Counted from the first letter of the stretch, positions 8,864-18,254 are shown. The stretch: DNA of 46,121 nt from Desulfobacteraceae bacterium (GCA_024225635.1 JAAEMK010001353.1:1-46121), one strand, 5' to 3'. Numbers and translations: made by a program. The notes: generated by a model from the letters alone, not told the origin.

Positions 8864-9586
8864 ATGAATGATGTGATGTCAAAGCCCCTGTATAAAAGCC
8901 GTGCTCTGCAAGAATTGACCGGGCCCGTGCTCCGGCCCGGCGGGCTTGGGCTTACCCGGGAGTCGGCCGTAAAATGCGGTCTGAAATCCGGGGACAGGGT
9001 CCTCGATGTGGGGTGCGGGTATGGCGCTGCGGCGGAGATGCTCGCCAGGGAGTTCTCCGTGTGCTCCCTCGGGCTTGACAGGGATTTTGATATGCTGAAA
9101 GGCGGTTCGGATATCCCGGCCGTGCAGGCCGCGGCCCAAACCATGCCGTTCCGGTCAGCAGGTTTCAACGCCCTGTTCTGTGAGTGCGTGCTCTCCCTGA
9201 CGCCGGACATGGCGGCCACCCTGGCGGAGTTCAGGCGGGTGCTCCAGCCCGGGGGCGTGCTGGTGCTCTGTGATATTTATCTGAGGGAAAAGGAGTATTG
9301 CGGCTCCATGAAGAGCATTCCCCTGGCCTGCGGGTTCCGCAAGGCCGTGGGAAGGGATGAGGTGGAAAACCTTGTTGCCCGGGCAGGCTTTGACCATATT
9401 ATATGGGAGGATCTCTCCCCGGTCCTGACCCAGCTGGCAGGCCAGGCCATCTTTGACCACGGTTCCCTGGAAAAATTCTGGGCCGGGGTGTTTGGACAGG
9501 ACTGCAGGGCCGCCCGTGAAACCTGTGAAACCATCAAGGCCAGCCGTCCCGGGTATTTCAGGATCATTGCCGAAAAAAAACGTTGA
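8864..9586 (+). CDS. Class I SAM-dependent methyltransferase (DVU_1556-like)
   Basis: 240 residues. The SAM-binding motif I is VLDVGCGYGAAAEMLA near residue 45, motif II follows as LGLDRDFDML, and the post-motif ALFCECVLSLTP and LQPGGVLVLCDIY strands complete a methyltransf_11-like Rossmann fold. The methyl acceptor cannot be read from sequence. It starts 5 bases after the previous stop and precedes the C-GCAxxG-C-C and radical SAM genes, so it belongs to the same operon; the conserved pairing with the radical SAM selenoprotein suggests both act on one substrate. A second ATG at 8876 is also possible; neither has a strong ribosome site. Confidence 0.82.
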   Translation: MNDVMSKPLYKSRALQELTGPVLRPGGLGLTRESAVKCGLKSGDRVLDVGCGYGAAAEMLAREFSVCSLGLDRDFDMLKGGSDIPAVQAAAQTMPFRSAGFNALFCECVLSLTPDMAATLAEFRRVLQPGGVLVLCDIYLREKEYCGSMKSIPLACGFRKAVGRDEVENLVARAGFDHIIWEDLSPVLTQLAGQAIFDHGSLEKFWAGVFGQDCRAARETCETIKASRPGYFRIIAEKKR

Positions 9587-9605
9587 GAGGAGTTTAGAGG
9601 AAAAG

Positions 9606-10061
9606 ATGAGTGATACCATAATGCGCCTGATGCCGTTACAGGCGAAAGACTATCCCTGCAGCCAGATGATGATGATTTTAGCTTTGGAAGAGCAGGGCAG
9701 GGAGAACCCGGCACTGGTCCGGGCCATGGCCGGACTTGCCAAGGGTGTGGGGAACTGCGCCGGCTCTTGCGGCGCCATGACCGGCGGCGCCTGCATCCTG
9801 GCCCTTTATGCGGGCAAGGGCGGTGATGATGAACAGGAACTGGAAGCGTTTAAACCCATGCGGACTCAACTCAATGAATGGTTTGCCGAGCGGACCGGGG
9901 AGTATGGAGGCAGCCTCTGCCATCAGATTACCGAGAACAAGGCCGGGTCCGTGGAAATGGCGCCCCGCTGCGGTCAGCTTATCGCCGACACCTATGATAA
10001 GGTGATGCAGCTTTTGGTGGAGAATGAGATCGATCCGGGCCAGGCCAGAGATGACGACTGA
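9606..10061 (+). CDS. C-GCAxxG-C-C family protein (DVU_1555-like)
   Basis: 151 residues. The central GNCAGSCGAMTGGAC and the flanking cysteines (YPCSQ near the start, SLCHQ, RCGQ) fit the C_GCAxxG_C_C family, small helical redox or metal-binding proteins found near Fe-S and radical SAM enzymes. I choose the ATG at 9606 because GGAGTTTAGAGG lies just before it; the frame is open further upstream, but inside the methyltransferase gene. Its last 11 bases overlap the start of the radical SAM gene. The function is not established; the context suggests a partner in cofactor assembly for Mop. Confidence 0.8.
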   Translation: MSDTIMRLMPLQAKDYPCSQMMMILALEEQGRENPALVRAMAGLAKGVGNCAGSCGAMTGGACILALYAGKGGDDEQELEAFKPMRTQLNEWFAERTGEYGGSLCHQITENKAGSVEMAPRCGQLIADTYDKVMQLLVENEIDPGQARDDD

Positions 10062-11508
10062 AGAAGAGCATGCTCCCTCTATTGTAGGCCGCACCCGGAG
10101 CCTCTGTCCCTATTGCCTGAAGAAGCTGTCCGCAACCAGGGTTGAAAAAAAAGAGGGGGTCTATCTGGTCAAGGAGTGCCCCGAGCACGGCCCCATGGAA
10201 ACCATCATCTGGAAGGGTGAGCCGGACATGAAAACCTGGACTCGGGGCAAAACCCCGGCCGGTCCGGCCCAACACGCCACCTCCGTGGAAAAGGGATGCC
10301 CCTTTGACTGCGGCCTGTGCCCGGACCACCGCCAGCGCACCTGCACGGCGCTTCTGGAGATCACCTGGCGCTGCAACCTTCACTGCCCGGTCTGTTTTGC
10401 CGACAGCGGTGATGGGCCTGTTGATCCCGGACTTGACCAAATCCGGGCCTGGTATGAAGAGATCAAACATTATACCGGCGGCGGGTGCAATATCCAGCTT
10501 TCAGGCGGAGAACCCACGGTCAGGGATGATCTTCCCGAGATCATCGCCATGGGCAAGGAGCTGGGGTTCGGCTTTATCCAGGTCAACACCAATGGCCTGC
10601 GCCTGGCCCAAGAGAATAATTTTGCGGGGCGGCTGAAGCAGGCGGGGCTGGACAGTGTGTTCCTGCAGTTTGACGGGGTGGACGACCGGGTTCACCGTGA
10701 GCTGCGGGGCAGAAACCTCCAGGCGATCAAAGAAAAGGCCATTGCCAACTGCCGGTCCCATAACCTGGGGGTGGTGCTGGTGCCCACCCTGGTGCCGGGG
10801 GTAAACGACCACCAGGTGGGGGATATCATACGCTTCGGCATGGAAAATTGTCCCCATGTGCGGGGGGTGCATTTCCAGCCTGTCAGCTATTTTGGCCGCT
10901 ATCCAAAGCCCCCCGGAGACGGGGACAGGATGACCCTGCCCCAGGTGATCCAGGCCGTGGAAGACCAGACCGGGATCAGGGCCGTGCATTTTCGGCCCCC
11001 TGGCTGAGAAAACGCCCTGTGCTCATTCCATGGCAATTTTGTGCCTATGCCCGATGGAACGCTTATGCCCCTGACCCGCCATCAACCAGCCGAAGCGCTT
11101 GAAGACGGTCACGAGGGTGCAAGCAAAACCATCGGTTTTATTGCCAGGCAATGGGCCTCTCCTTTGGTAAAGGAGAACAAAGATCAACATAAAAATATGG
11201 AAACAGGAAACAGTGGACGGCAGGGACCGGAAAGCAAGGAGCGGTCAAAACCCGGATTTTCTTTTCAGCCCATGGCCTCCGGGTTGCCCGGAGCAGGCGA
11301 GCCCGTGGACCTGGACATGTTCCTGGGCCGGTTGAAGACCCACATGTTTTCCATCTCCTGCATGGCCTTTCAGGATGCGTGGAACCTGGATCTGGAAAGG
11401 GTACGGGACTGCTGCATCCATGTGCTCTCCCCTGACGGCGGTTTGATCCCGTTCTGCATGTATAACCTCACCGATGTCCAGGGCAGGAGCCTGTACAGGA
11501 AACAATGA
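10051..11508 (+). CDS. trsS: Radical SAM selenoprotein, TrsS type (UGA at codon 319 read as Sec)
   Basis: Read through one TGA (11005-11007) this is a single 485-residue protein. It starts with an N-terminal cysteine domain (C19, C22, C43), followed by C83, C87, C90, C98, then the radical SAM CxxxCxxC at C108, C112, C115 (CNLHCPVC) and the GGEPT motif for SAM binding. After the UGA the same frame continues with the typical end of this family: PPG-U-ENALCSFHGNF, then MPDGTLMPL and, at the C-terminus, CIHVLSPDGGLIPFCMYN. Ending at the UGA would remove 166 residues, including this cysteine-rich tail. I recall the family as radical SAM (seleno)protein TrsS, in which Sec or Cys occurs at this place. 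The N-terminal layout also recalls archaeal MJ0619/Tes-like enzymes. The next gene overlaps its true stop (ATGA at 11505). Confidence 0.87.
11020..11035 (+). promoter_or_regulatory. Possible SECIS hairpin for trsS
   Basis: Twelve bases after the UGA a small stem can form: TGC, bulged T, CAT, loop TCC, ATG, GCA. A bulged U in the upper stem is a known feature of E. coli SECIS, but the stem is weak and the loop lacks the usual G. A competing hairpin GGCA/TGCC at 11032-11045 exists. The read-through call rests on protein homology rather than on this element. Confidence 0.3.
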
Positions 11509-12845
11509 CCATGGAGACAACCCCGTTACAGGAATGGATTGCCGCCAAAATCGGCCTTCCCAAGGGCGATGCGCCGGACCCGGCACGTCTGCGTGACTAT
11601 CAGCTGGCCATGCTGGGCAGGACCCTTGCCCATGCACGCCGGAACAGCCCTTTTTACCGGCGGCATTTAAAGGACGTGGATCTCCATGCCATGAAATCCA
11701 TGGCGGATTTTTCCAGGTTGCCGTTTACCTTTCCCAGGGATCTTGCGGATTCGGCCCTGGAGATGCTCTGTGTCTCCCAGGGGGAGATCGCAAGGGTGGT
11801 AACCCTTCAAACCTCGGGCACCACGGCCAGTCCCAAGCGGATCTATTTTACCCTGGACGACCTTGAGCTGACCTCGGATTTCTTTGCCCAGGGCATGAAA
11901 GCCCTGGTGGCAAAACCGGGACAACGGGTGATGGTGCTCATGCCCGGACCCAACCTTGGCTCCGTGGGGGAAAGGCTGTCCACGGGATTGAAGCGAATAG
12001 GATGTGAGGCCGTGGTCCACGGCCTGGTGGAAGATCCGGGGCTCGTGATGGAAAAGATCAATGATCTTGAAATAGACTGCCTCATCGGCCTGCCGGTTCA
12101 GGTGCTCAGCCTTGCCCGCTGCTCCCGGAAAACAGCTCCGGGCCGGATCAAAAGCGTGCTTTTGAGCGGGGATTATGTGCCCCGCGCCATAACCGCTGCC
12201 GTCAACAGGGCCTGGAACTGCCCCGTGTTCAACCATTATGGTCTTACCGAGACAGGGCTTGGGGGAGGAGTGGAATGCCGGGCCCTTGAAGGATGCCACC
12301 TCCGGGAGGCGGATCTTTACCTGGAAATCGTGGACAGCCGGGGCAGGCCCGTACATGATGGCCGCTGGGGAGAGATCGTCCTCACCACCCTGACCCGGAC
12401 GGGCATGCCCCTGATCCGCTACCGCACCGGGGATATTTCCCGGTTTCTCACATCAAGGTGCGCCTGCGGTTCCAATTTAAGACGTCTGGACAGGGTGAGG
12501 GGCCGCAGTGTGTACAATCTGGAAGGGAGCGAGCTGCGCCTGGACGAGATGGATGAGGCCATTTTTCAGCTGGACGACATCCTGGATTTTGAGGTCCGCA
12601 TGGAGCGCCGGGAAAACAGACACCTGATGAAGATAGAGTTCTGGGCCGTGCCCGGGGCAGGTTCTAGCTTTGGCTTTGGCCTTGACCTTGCAATCCGCCG
12701 GAAGCTGAATAACATTCCTTCCCTGAAGCAGTCCATGGACCGGGGCGTTTTAAGCTTGACCCATGTCGCCCCTTCCAGTAAAAAACTTTTTTCAAACCCA
12801 ATGAAACGCAAAATAAAGAGAGTAGAAGATGCGCAAGAATATTGA
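11505..12845 (+). CDS. AMP-forming CoA ligase-like enzyme (PaaK-type, DVU_1553-like)
   Basis: 446 residues, of the size of phenylacetate-CoA ligase-like adenylating enzymes. The phosphate loop is LQTSGTTASPKRIYFT near residue 103, the adenine-binding region is FNHYGLTETGLGGG near 245, and the ATP-ribose Asp lies in RTGMPLIRYRTGDISRF near 305, followed by a cysteine-containing turn and a short C-terminal lid. It should activate a carboxylate as acyl-AMP, possibly passing it to CoA. It is in the mop cluster, overlapping the trsS stop by four bases. Two readings are open: it activates the acid made by Mop, or it acts in cofactor maturation; conserved linkage to the maturation genes favours the latter. 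Confidence 0.82.
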   Translation: MTMETTPLQEWIAAKIGLPKGDAPDPARLRDYQLAMLGRTLAHARRNSPFYRRHLKDVDLHAMKSMADFSRLPFTFPRDLADSALEMLCVSQGEIARVVTLQTSGTTASPKRIYFTLDDLELTSDFFAQGMKALVAKPGQRVMVLMPGPNLGSVGERLSTGLKRIGCEAVVHGLVEDPGLVMEKINDLEIDCLIGLPVQVLSLARCSRKTAPGRIKSVLLSGDYVPRAITAAVNRAWNCPVFNHYGLTETGLGGGVECRALEGCHLREADLYLEIVDSRGRPVHDGRWGEIVLTTLTRTGMPLIRYRTGDISRFLTSRCACGSNLRRLDRVRGRSVYNLEGSELRLDEMDEAIFQLDDILDFEVRMERRENRHLMKIEFWAVPGAGSSFGFGLDLAIRRKLNNIPSLKQSMDRGVLSLTHVAPSSKKLFSNPMKRKIKRVEDAQEY

Positions 12846-13872
12846 AGAATTGCATAATAGTTTAAAGCAGGGCAAACCCGTGGTCATGGTCACCATTTTG
12901 AGCAAACAGGGGTCCGCGCCCAGATCGGCCGGAACAAAGATGGTTGTCCATGAAAACGGCCAGATCACCGGCACCATTGGCGGGGGCTGGGTGGAAGCCC
13001 AGGTGCAAAAGCTGGCCAAGGAGTTTTTTGAGAAAGGAAAAGGCGCTTCCATCCGGGAATTCACCCTGGATTCCAAGATATATGCAGACATGGATATGGT
13101 CTGCGGCGGTAATGTAACCCTGCTGCTGGAATACCTGCCTGCCACGGAGGACAATATCGGGCTTTTCTCAAAGCTTCTGGAGATGCTCGGCCAAAACCGG
13201 GACGGTTTCATGGTCAGCAGGCTCAGCCGGGAAAGCCGTGAGGATTTCGAGATGCAGCGCTGCATTATTTCAGGCAAGGAGCAGACAGGGCCTTTGCAGC
13301 TCAGCGGGGAAACCATTGCCCACCTGTCGGAGCAGGCCGCGTTGATGCGCTCCCCCGGTCTTATCAATATCGATGAGGGGACTTTCTTTGTGGAACCGGC
13401 CCAGTTCAACGGCACCCTCTATATCCTCGGGGCAGGGCACCTGGGCGTGGAAACCGCAAGGCTGGCCCACGGCACCGGATTTAAGATCGTCGTCATGGAC
13501 GACCGGGACCAGTTCGCTAATAAAGAGCGCTTTCCCATGGCTGACGTGCATGTCGTGGATACCTTCGAGAACTGCTTTGACAGGTTTTCCATAGGCCACG
13601 GCAGTTATATCGTCATCATGACCCGGGGACATCTCTACGACCGGCTCATCCTGGAGCAGGCCCTTAAAACCGATGCCACCTATATCGGCATGATCGGCAG
13701 CAAATCCAAGAAAAAGGTGATTTATGATTACCTGCTCACCCAGGGCGTCACCCAGGAACGGCTGGACCAGGTCCATGCCCCCATCGGTCTTTCCATCGGG
13801 GCCCAGACCCCGGCGGAGATCGCGGTGAGCATTGTTGCCGAACTGATCCAGGCCCGGTACCTGTCCGTGTAA
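12829..13872 (+). CDS. xdhC: XdhC-family aldehyde oxidoreductase maturation factor
   Basis: 347 residues with the two XdhC/CoxI domains: an N-terminal part with SKQGSAPRSAGTKMVV and TGTIGGGWVEAQV, plus ADMDMVCGGNV near residue 92, and a C-terminal Rossmann domain (LYILGAGHLGVETARLA near 199, then VVMDDRDQFANKERFP and YIGMIGSKSKKK). Proteins of this family bind the molybdenum cofactor, help add the essential sulfido ligand and insert the cofactor into xanthine-oxidase-type enzymes. It overlaps the ligase gene by 17 bases and has AAAGAGAGTAGAAG before the ATG. It is the last gene of the + strand cluster; a piece of a second copy lies 1.2 kb downstream. Confidence 0.9.
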   Translation: MRKNIEELHNSLKQGKPVVMVTILSKQGSAPRSAGTKMVVHENGQITGTIGGGWVEAQVQKLAKEFFEKGKGASIREFTLDSKIYADMDMVCGGNVTLLLEYLPATEDNIGLFSKLLEMLGQNRDGFMVSRLSRESREDFEMQRCIISGKEQTGPLQLSGETIAHLSEQAALMRSPGLINIDEGTFFVEPAQFNGTLYILGAGHLGVETARLAHGTGFKIVVMDDRDQFANKERFPMADVHVVDTFENCFDRFSIGHGSYIVIMTRGHLYDRLILEQALKTDATYIGMIGSKSKKKVIYDYLLTQGVTQERLDQVHAPIGLSIGAQTPAEIAVSIVAELIQARYLSV

Positions 13873-13965
13873 ATGTTTCCTGAATGGCGGGTCAAACCTT
13901 TTTTTATGGAGAGCTTTTTTCCTCCGTATGCCTAAGGGAATTGGTGTTTGACCCGCTATGCCAGT

Positions 13966-14754
13966 CTATGAAACGTGAATCTCACCAATTTCATATCTAT
14001 GACGAATTTTCTCACCTAAATCGTAAAAAACCGTTTTATCAAATCGATAAAACAGGTCTTCCATCATTATCCTGTCATTCTTTTCCAGAGAGGATTTCCA
14101 ATCTTCAATATTTGTTTCTTTGGGTATCCTTGCCATGGACAAATAGCTGAGAAGTTCGACTATCATATTCATTTGTTTTTTAACTGAGTCTATGTATTCC
14201 CTGGAGCAGCCGGTTTCTTTTAATAGCTTAAGCAAATACGGTAAAATCGGTTCTTTAACCGTTTCAATTATAGTATTGAATTTAAGCCACTCGAATACGG
14301 AACAGTTTTCAGTAGCCCTGTTCGCAAACTGTATTGAAAGAGGTGTATACCGTTCTTTTTTAACAGGAAATTGTTCCCCTTTGATATGGATAAGAATAAG
14401 GCGGGGATTAATCATAAGATTTCCAACCTCGGTAATGCAATTATTGTTTGCATAATTACCTGCACAAAACAGGGTCAATTCCGTCAACCTGCTCAAAGAA
14501 TACCTTTCAATACTGTCAGAAGCAGACAATATTGATTCCAATTCTTCCAGTTTTGATTCAAGAAAACTCTCGTTAAGTCGAATCAAATCCATCTGTACCT
14601 CTAAATCTTCATTATATCTGATAAGCCTGTTGATTCTGTCACTGTCGTGGGAATGCGGTACAACGATATCACATGTGTTTTCAGTTGAGCGTCGATTTAA
14701 TGCATCCGTCTCCATGCCCCTGCATATAACCGTTTCACTATCAAATCCCTGCAT
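13966..14754 (-). CDS. Hypothetical coiled-coil protein
   Basis: 262 residues, family not recognised. There is no signal peptide or membrane segment. Residues 40-80 (RINRLIRYNEDLEVQMDLIRLNESFLESKLEELESIL) form a predicted coiled coil; the rest is mixed, with a conserved-looking core LTELTLFCAGNYANNNC. It is AT-richer than the mop cluster on its left and lies on the opposite strand, so it looks like an insertion. The ATG at 14754 is preceded on its own strand by AAAAAGGAAAAA. The heavy use of low-GC codons argues for a different origin from its neighbours. Confidence 0.6.
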   Translation of the reverse strand: MQGFDSETVICRGMETDALNRRSTENTCDIVVPHSHDSDRINRLIRYNEDLEVQMDLIRLNESFLESKLEELESILSASDSIERYSLSRLTELTLFCAGNYANNNCITEVGNLMINPRLILIHIKGEQFPVKKERYTPLSIQFANRATENCSVFEWLKFNTIIETVKEPILPYLLKLLKETGCSREYIDSVKKQMNMIVELLSYLSMARIPKETNIEDWKSSLEKNDRIMMEDLFYRFDKTVFYDLGEKIRHRYEIGEIHVS

Positions 14755-15033
14755 GTATTTTTCCTTTTTCTCCGGTTTTCATGTCAAATGAATCTGATCC
14801 TTGTCATAGTAAATCGATAGCATTATATTATATATGTTCGCACGTGACGTGATACCCGCTTTACCCTTATTCGATAAAATGGCATCGAATCATGTGCGAG
14901 GGTCTATAATTCAATCTCATTCAGTCCACCGAATGACAATTGATTGAAAATAGTCAACGAAATCATGAGCTATCATTCAAAACCGGATATGTCAATATGG
15001 ACACATCGATAAAGGAAAAGTATTTTTTTAGCC

Positions 15034-15197
15034 GAATTCAAGATCGTCGTCATGGATGACCGGGAACCGTTTTCCAACAAAGAACGCTTTCCCGTGGCGG
15101 AGGGGCATGTCGTGGATACGTTCGAGAACTGTTTTGGCAGGTTTTCCATTAGCCTTTCTATCGGGGCCCAGACCCTGGCCGAGCGGTCAGCATTGTC
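15034..15197 (+). pseudogene. Decayed fragment of a second xdhC
   Basis: About 165 bases that match two separate parts of the intact xdhC gene at 12829-13872. Bases 15034-15150 encode EFKIVVMDDREPFSNKERF and then HVVDTFENCF-RFSI, matching xdhC near 13481-13593. After a junction near 15150 the frame continues with LSIGAQTLAE, matching 13789 onward, so roughly 195 bases are missing between them. The matching stretch has many silent and some replacement changes, so it is an old, diverged copy rather than a recent duplication. No start, no upstream domain and no ribosome site remain. The 280 bases to its left (14755-15033) are AT-rich with no gene seen. Confidence 0.85.
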
Positions 15198-15354
15198 ATC
15201 CTCTCCTTCAGCGATGTACTGTGTTCTCATTACGATTCCAGTAGGTCCGAAGATTGTCTTTGCATATCCTCTGTTTTTGTTGTAATTATAATGGAGACAA
15301 CAATTTATCGGACCAGGATAACAACACCAAAATTTATTTAGTGAGGTTGACGAA

Positions 15355-16230
15355 ATGGATAGAATTAAATTCGTATTTGTTACCTTTATTCTAATGTCCT
15401 TCACCGCATTGTTCGTGACGCCTGCTACCCAAGCAGGAAACACCCTGTCCTTTGGGGTGATCCCCCTTGAAAAACAGGATATTATGTTTAAAAAATTTGT
15501 TCCCCTGGCCAAGTATCTGGAGAAAGAACTCGGGATTGAGGTGAACTTGGTTATTGGCAAGGGTTACCAGGAATCAATGGATGCCATCGGAACGAACAAA
15601 GTACAGATCGCTTATCTCACCCCTACCACATACCCAAAAAGCAAGAGACAGAACCCTGATGCGGATATTCGTTCCCTGGTGCGCTTTCAGTCCAAAGGGC
15701 ACGGAACATACCGGTCCTGCATCATTGTTCCCATTGACGGGGAATCCCAGACCATTGAAGATCTAAAAGGACAAAAGTTTGCATTTGGCAGTAAAAATTC
15801 GACCTCGTCTCACCTGATGCCCCGGTCCATGCTGGCAGCCAAGGGAATTCAATTCGAGGATATCCAGGCAGAATACCTTGGCAGCCACAGTAGTGTGGCT
15901 GCAGCAGTAAGCGCGGAACAATTCTATGGCGGCGGAGTCAAGGAATCCGTGGCTGAGAAATATGTCGAGAGTGAAGAGGTCCGAATCTTGGCTAAATCCG
16001 ATCCCATCCCTGAATTTCCCATCTGCATAAACAAACATGTCAGTGCCCAATTAGAAGAAAAGATATTGGCGGCATTCAAAAAATTGAACAACGGAAGTGA
16101 TGAAGCCAAGAAAGTGATGACGGCAATCAATAAAAAGTATACCGGTGTGGAAGACGCAAAAGATGCGGATTATGACGTTATTCGTACCATGATTCAAAAC
16201 CTTTACGGTGATGCGTTTTACAAAAAATGA
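15355..16230 (+). CDS. PhnD-like periplasmic phosphate/phosphonate-binding protein
   Basis: 291 residues. A signal peptide covers residues 1-27 (FVFVTFILMSFTALFVTPATQA) and the mature part begins NTLSFGVIPLE, the usual first strand of the PhnD/phosphonate-binding fold. YLTPTTYPKS, DLKGQKFAFGSKNSTSSHLMP and AAAVSAEQFYGGG mark the ligand cleft. No ABC permease or ATPase genes follow. Instead its stop overlaps the start of a chemoreceptor gene, so it probably acts as a ligand-presenting sensor subunit for chemotaxis rather than as a transporter part. GAGG lies eight bases before the ATG. Confidence 0.85.
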   Translation: MDRIKFVFVTFILMSFTALFVTPATQAGNTLSFGVIPLEKQDIMFKKFVPLAKYLEKELGIEVNLVIGKGYQESMDAIGTNKVQIAYLTPTTYPKSKRQNPDADIRSLVRFQSKGHGTYRSCIIVPIDGESQTIEDLKGQKFAFGSKNSTSSHLMPRSMLAAKGIQFEDIQAEYLGSHSSVAAAVSAEQFYGGGVKESVAEKYVESEEVRILAKSDPIPEFPICINKHVSAQLEEKILAAFKKLNNGSDEAKKVMTAINKKYTGVEDAKDADYDVIRTMIQNLYGDAFYKK

Positions 16231-18239
16231 TTTTTAAAGAAATGATTCCCATGGGCATATCTAAGTCGATTAAATTTAAAATCCTGCTTCCGGTTTTTGT
16301 TATATGGATTCTGGTTCTTCTTAGCCTGTACATTGCGATCGTCTCATTACAGAACAATACCAATAATGATTTAAAACGGGTTGTGGCTGAGGCGATGAAG
16401 GTAAGTGGCGAGGCTAATAACCGGGAACTGATAACTCTGAACGATAAACTGAATGCTCAGATGAATAAAATGGCAGAGCTGACTGCTTTGCACGTGGGGG
16501 ATCAGACCAAACAGGCGCTTACATCGGAAACCGCTTCTATCTTTAAGGACTGGGAGGAGAATACGGTGCTGCAGGGGAAGGGAACCGCCCTGCTCTTGAG
16601 CCAGATTGCACCGCCTGCCATGGTGACAAAAAACTATGCCCAATTGAGAACATTGGCAAAATCCGTTATCAGTCAGCCTGGTGTTCTTTTTGCCATGTTC
16701 CGCAACGAAGCCGGAGAAATCATTTCCCGTGCCTATGATCGGAAAAAACCGAGAATCAAGGCATATATAAAGCAGGGAAAAGGCAAAAAAACGGCTGAAA
16801 AAATTCTTGATGCCGCAAGGTCGGACCAGGATCTGATGATCGTTGAACAAAAAATGATTTTGTCAGGGGAAATCATTGGGGAAATAATTTTAGGGCTGGA
16901 CAAAAAGCCCTATAAAGCAAAGGTCGCTAAAATTGCCAACCGGTTTGATGACATGATGGACGGTAATCAGGCCAAGATTCGGGATGTCATAAGCTTGCAG
17001 ACCCAGGCTGTCCAAAGAGATCTGAAGCAGGCGATTAACGGTATAAAAAAAGTCAACATCAAATCCCAACAAACGGCTGAGGACAATATTGCAGGGAAAT
17101 TCAAGCAAATTGCCACCACATTGCGAAATTCAATTTTTTTTATCGGTTTATTTTCCACTTTAATTGCCCTGACTGTTTTATCTATTTATATTTCACGCAG
17201 CATTTCAAATCCGTTGAAGGAAATTGTCGCTTTAATCGAGACCATGAGCAAAGGCGATTTGTCTTGTGAATTTCCGAAAAACCTGAAATCGAGACAAGAT
17301 GAAATTGGGACTCTGACCAACTCGTTAAATGAGATGATAGGGAAATTTAAAGAGATTATTTCAGATATCGTCAACAGCACACAGACTCTTACTGCATCCT
17401 CAACCGAGCTTTCCTCTGTTTCTGAACAAATTTCCTTGAACGCTGATAAAACGGCTGATACTTCCAACAGCGTTGCTAATGCGGCAGAAGAGATGACGAC
17501 GAACATGAGCAGTGTCGCTGCTGCATCTGAACAGTCAACGGCAAATATCCAAATGATTGTGGCAGCCATAAAAGAAATGACCTCTACCATAACTGAAATA
17601 GCTAAAAATACGGCCAAGGGTAGTGAAACGACAGCCAGCGCGGTTGAACAAGCAAACTATGTTTCGACACAAGTCGATGTGTTGGCAAAAACTGCTGTGG
17701 AAATCAGCAAAGTGACAGAAACAATAGCTGATATATCCGAACAAACGAATCTTTTAGCACTTAATGCCACGATTGAAGCAGCGAGGGCGGGAGAGGCGGG
17801 TAAGGGGTTTGCCGTTGTAGCTGGAGAAATAAAAGCCCTTGCCCAGCAAACTGCAGAAGCGACGTCTGAAATCAGTTCTAAGATAACAGGTGTGCAATCT
17901 CAAACTAATGAATCCGTGAAGGCCATCGAGTCTATCGTCGGTGTTATTAATGAAATAAATAGTATAGTAACGATTGTTGCGGAAGCCATTGAAAAACAGT
18001 CTGCAACCAATCAGGAAATATCCGATAATGTGAATCAAGTTGCCGTGGGTGTGGAGGAAGTTAACGAGAACGTGAACCAGACCTCCCTGGTTGCCAAGGA
18101 GGTCACACATAATATCTCCGCGGTCCACCAATCTGCCGATGAAGTAAACGCCGGTGGCCGGCAGATAATGAAATCGGCAGCCGAATTGTCGAACCTGGCA
18201 GAAATGCTTAATGGGATGGTTGGACGTTTTACAATTTAA
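16227..18239 (+). CDS. Methyl-accepting chemotaxis protein
   Basis: 670 residues from the ATG that overlaps the upstream stop; ATGs at 16242 and 16251 are also possible and would start just before the first membrane segment. TM1 is near residues 15-40 ([20 protein letters not shown]), a periplasmic double-Cache-like or helical sensor region runs to about 300, TM2 is near 305-325, then a HAMP domain, and the conserved signalling tip [30 protein letters not shown] lies near 505-535. It reports to CheA/CheW, encoded elsewhere. The overlap with the PhnD-like gene suggests that the receptor recognises that binding protein in its ligand-bound state. Confidence 0.9.
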   Translation: MIFKEMIPMGISKSIKFKILLPVFVIWILVLLSLYIAIVSLQNNTNNDLKRVVAEAMKVSGEANNRELITLNDKLNAQMNKMAELTALHVGDQTKQALTSETASIFKDWEENTVLQGKGTALLLSQIAPPAMVTKNYAQLRTLAKSVISQPGVLFAMFRNEAGEIISRAYDRKKPRIKAYIKQGKGKKTAEKILDAARSDQDLMIVEQKMILSGEIIGEIILGLDKKPYKAKVAKIANRFDDMMDGNQAKIRDVISLQTQAVQRDLKQAINGIKKVNIKSQQTAEDNIAGKFKQIATTLRNSIFFIGLFSTLIALTVLSIYISRSISNPLKEIVALIETMSKGDLSCEFPKNLKSRQDEIGTLTNSLNEMIGKFKEIISDIVNSTQTLTASSTELSSVSEQISLNADKTADTSNSVANAAEEMTTNMSSVAAASEQSTANIQMIVAAIKEMTSTITEIAKNTAKGSETTASAVEQANYVSTQVDVLAKTAVEISKVTETIADISEQTNLLALNATIEAARAGEAGKGFAVVAGEIKALAQQTAEATSEISSKITGVQSQTNESVKAIESIVGVINEINSIVTIVAEAIEKQSATNQEISDNVNQVAVGVEEVNENVNQTSLVAKEVTHNISAVHQSADEVNAGGRQIMKSAAELSNLAEMLNGMVGRFTI

Positions 18240-18254
18240 ATACGCTGTCCCCGT

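Noticed and set aside
11041-11508. Separate 155-residue gene after the radical SAM ORF
   Set aside because: It has no ribosome site, begins mid-domain, and is in frame with the upstream ORF across one UGA; it is the C-terminus of the selenoprotein.
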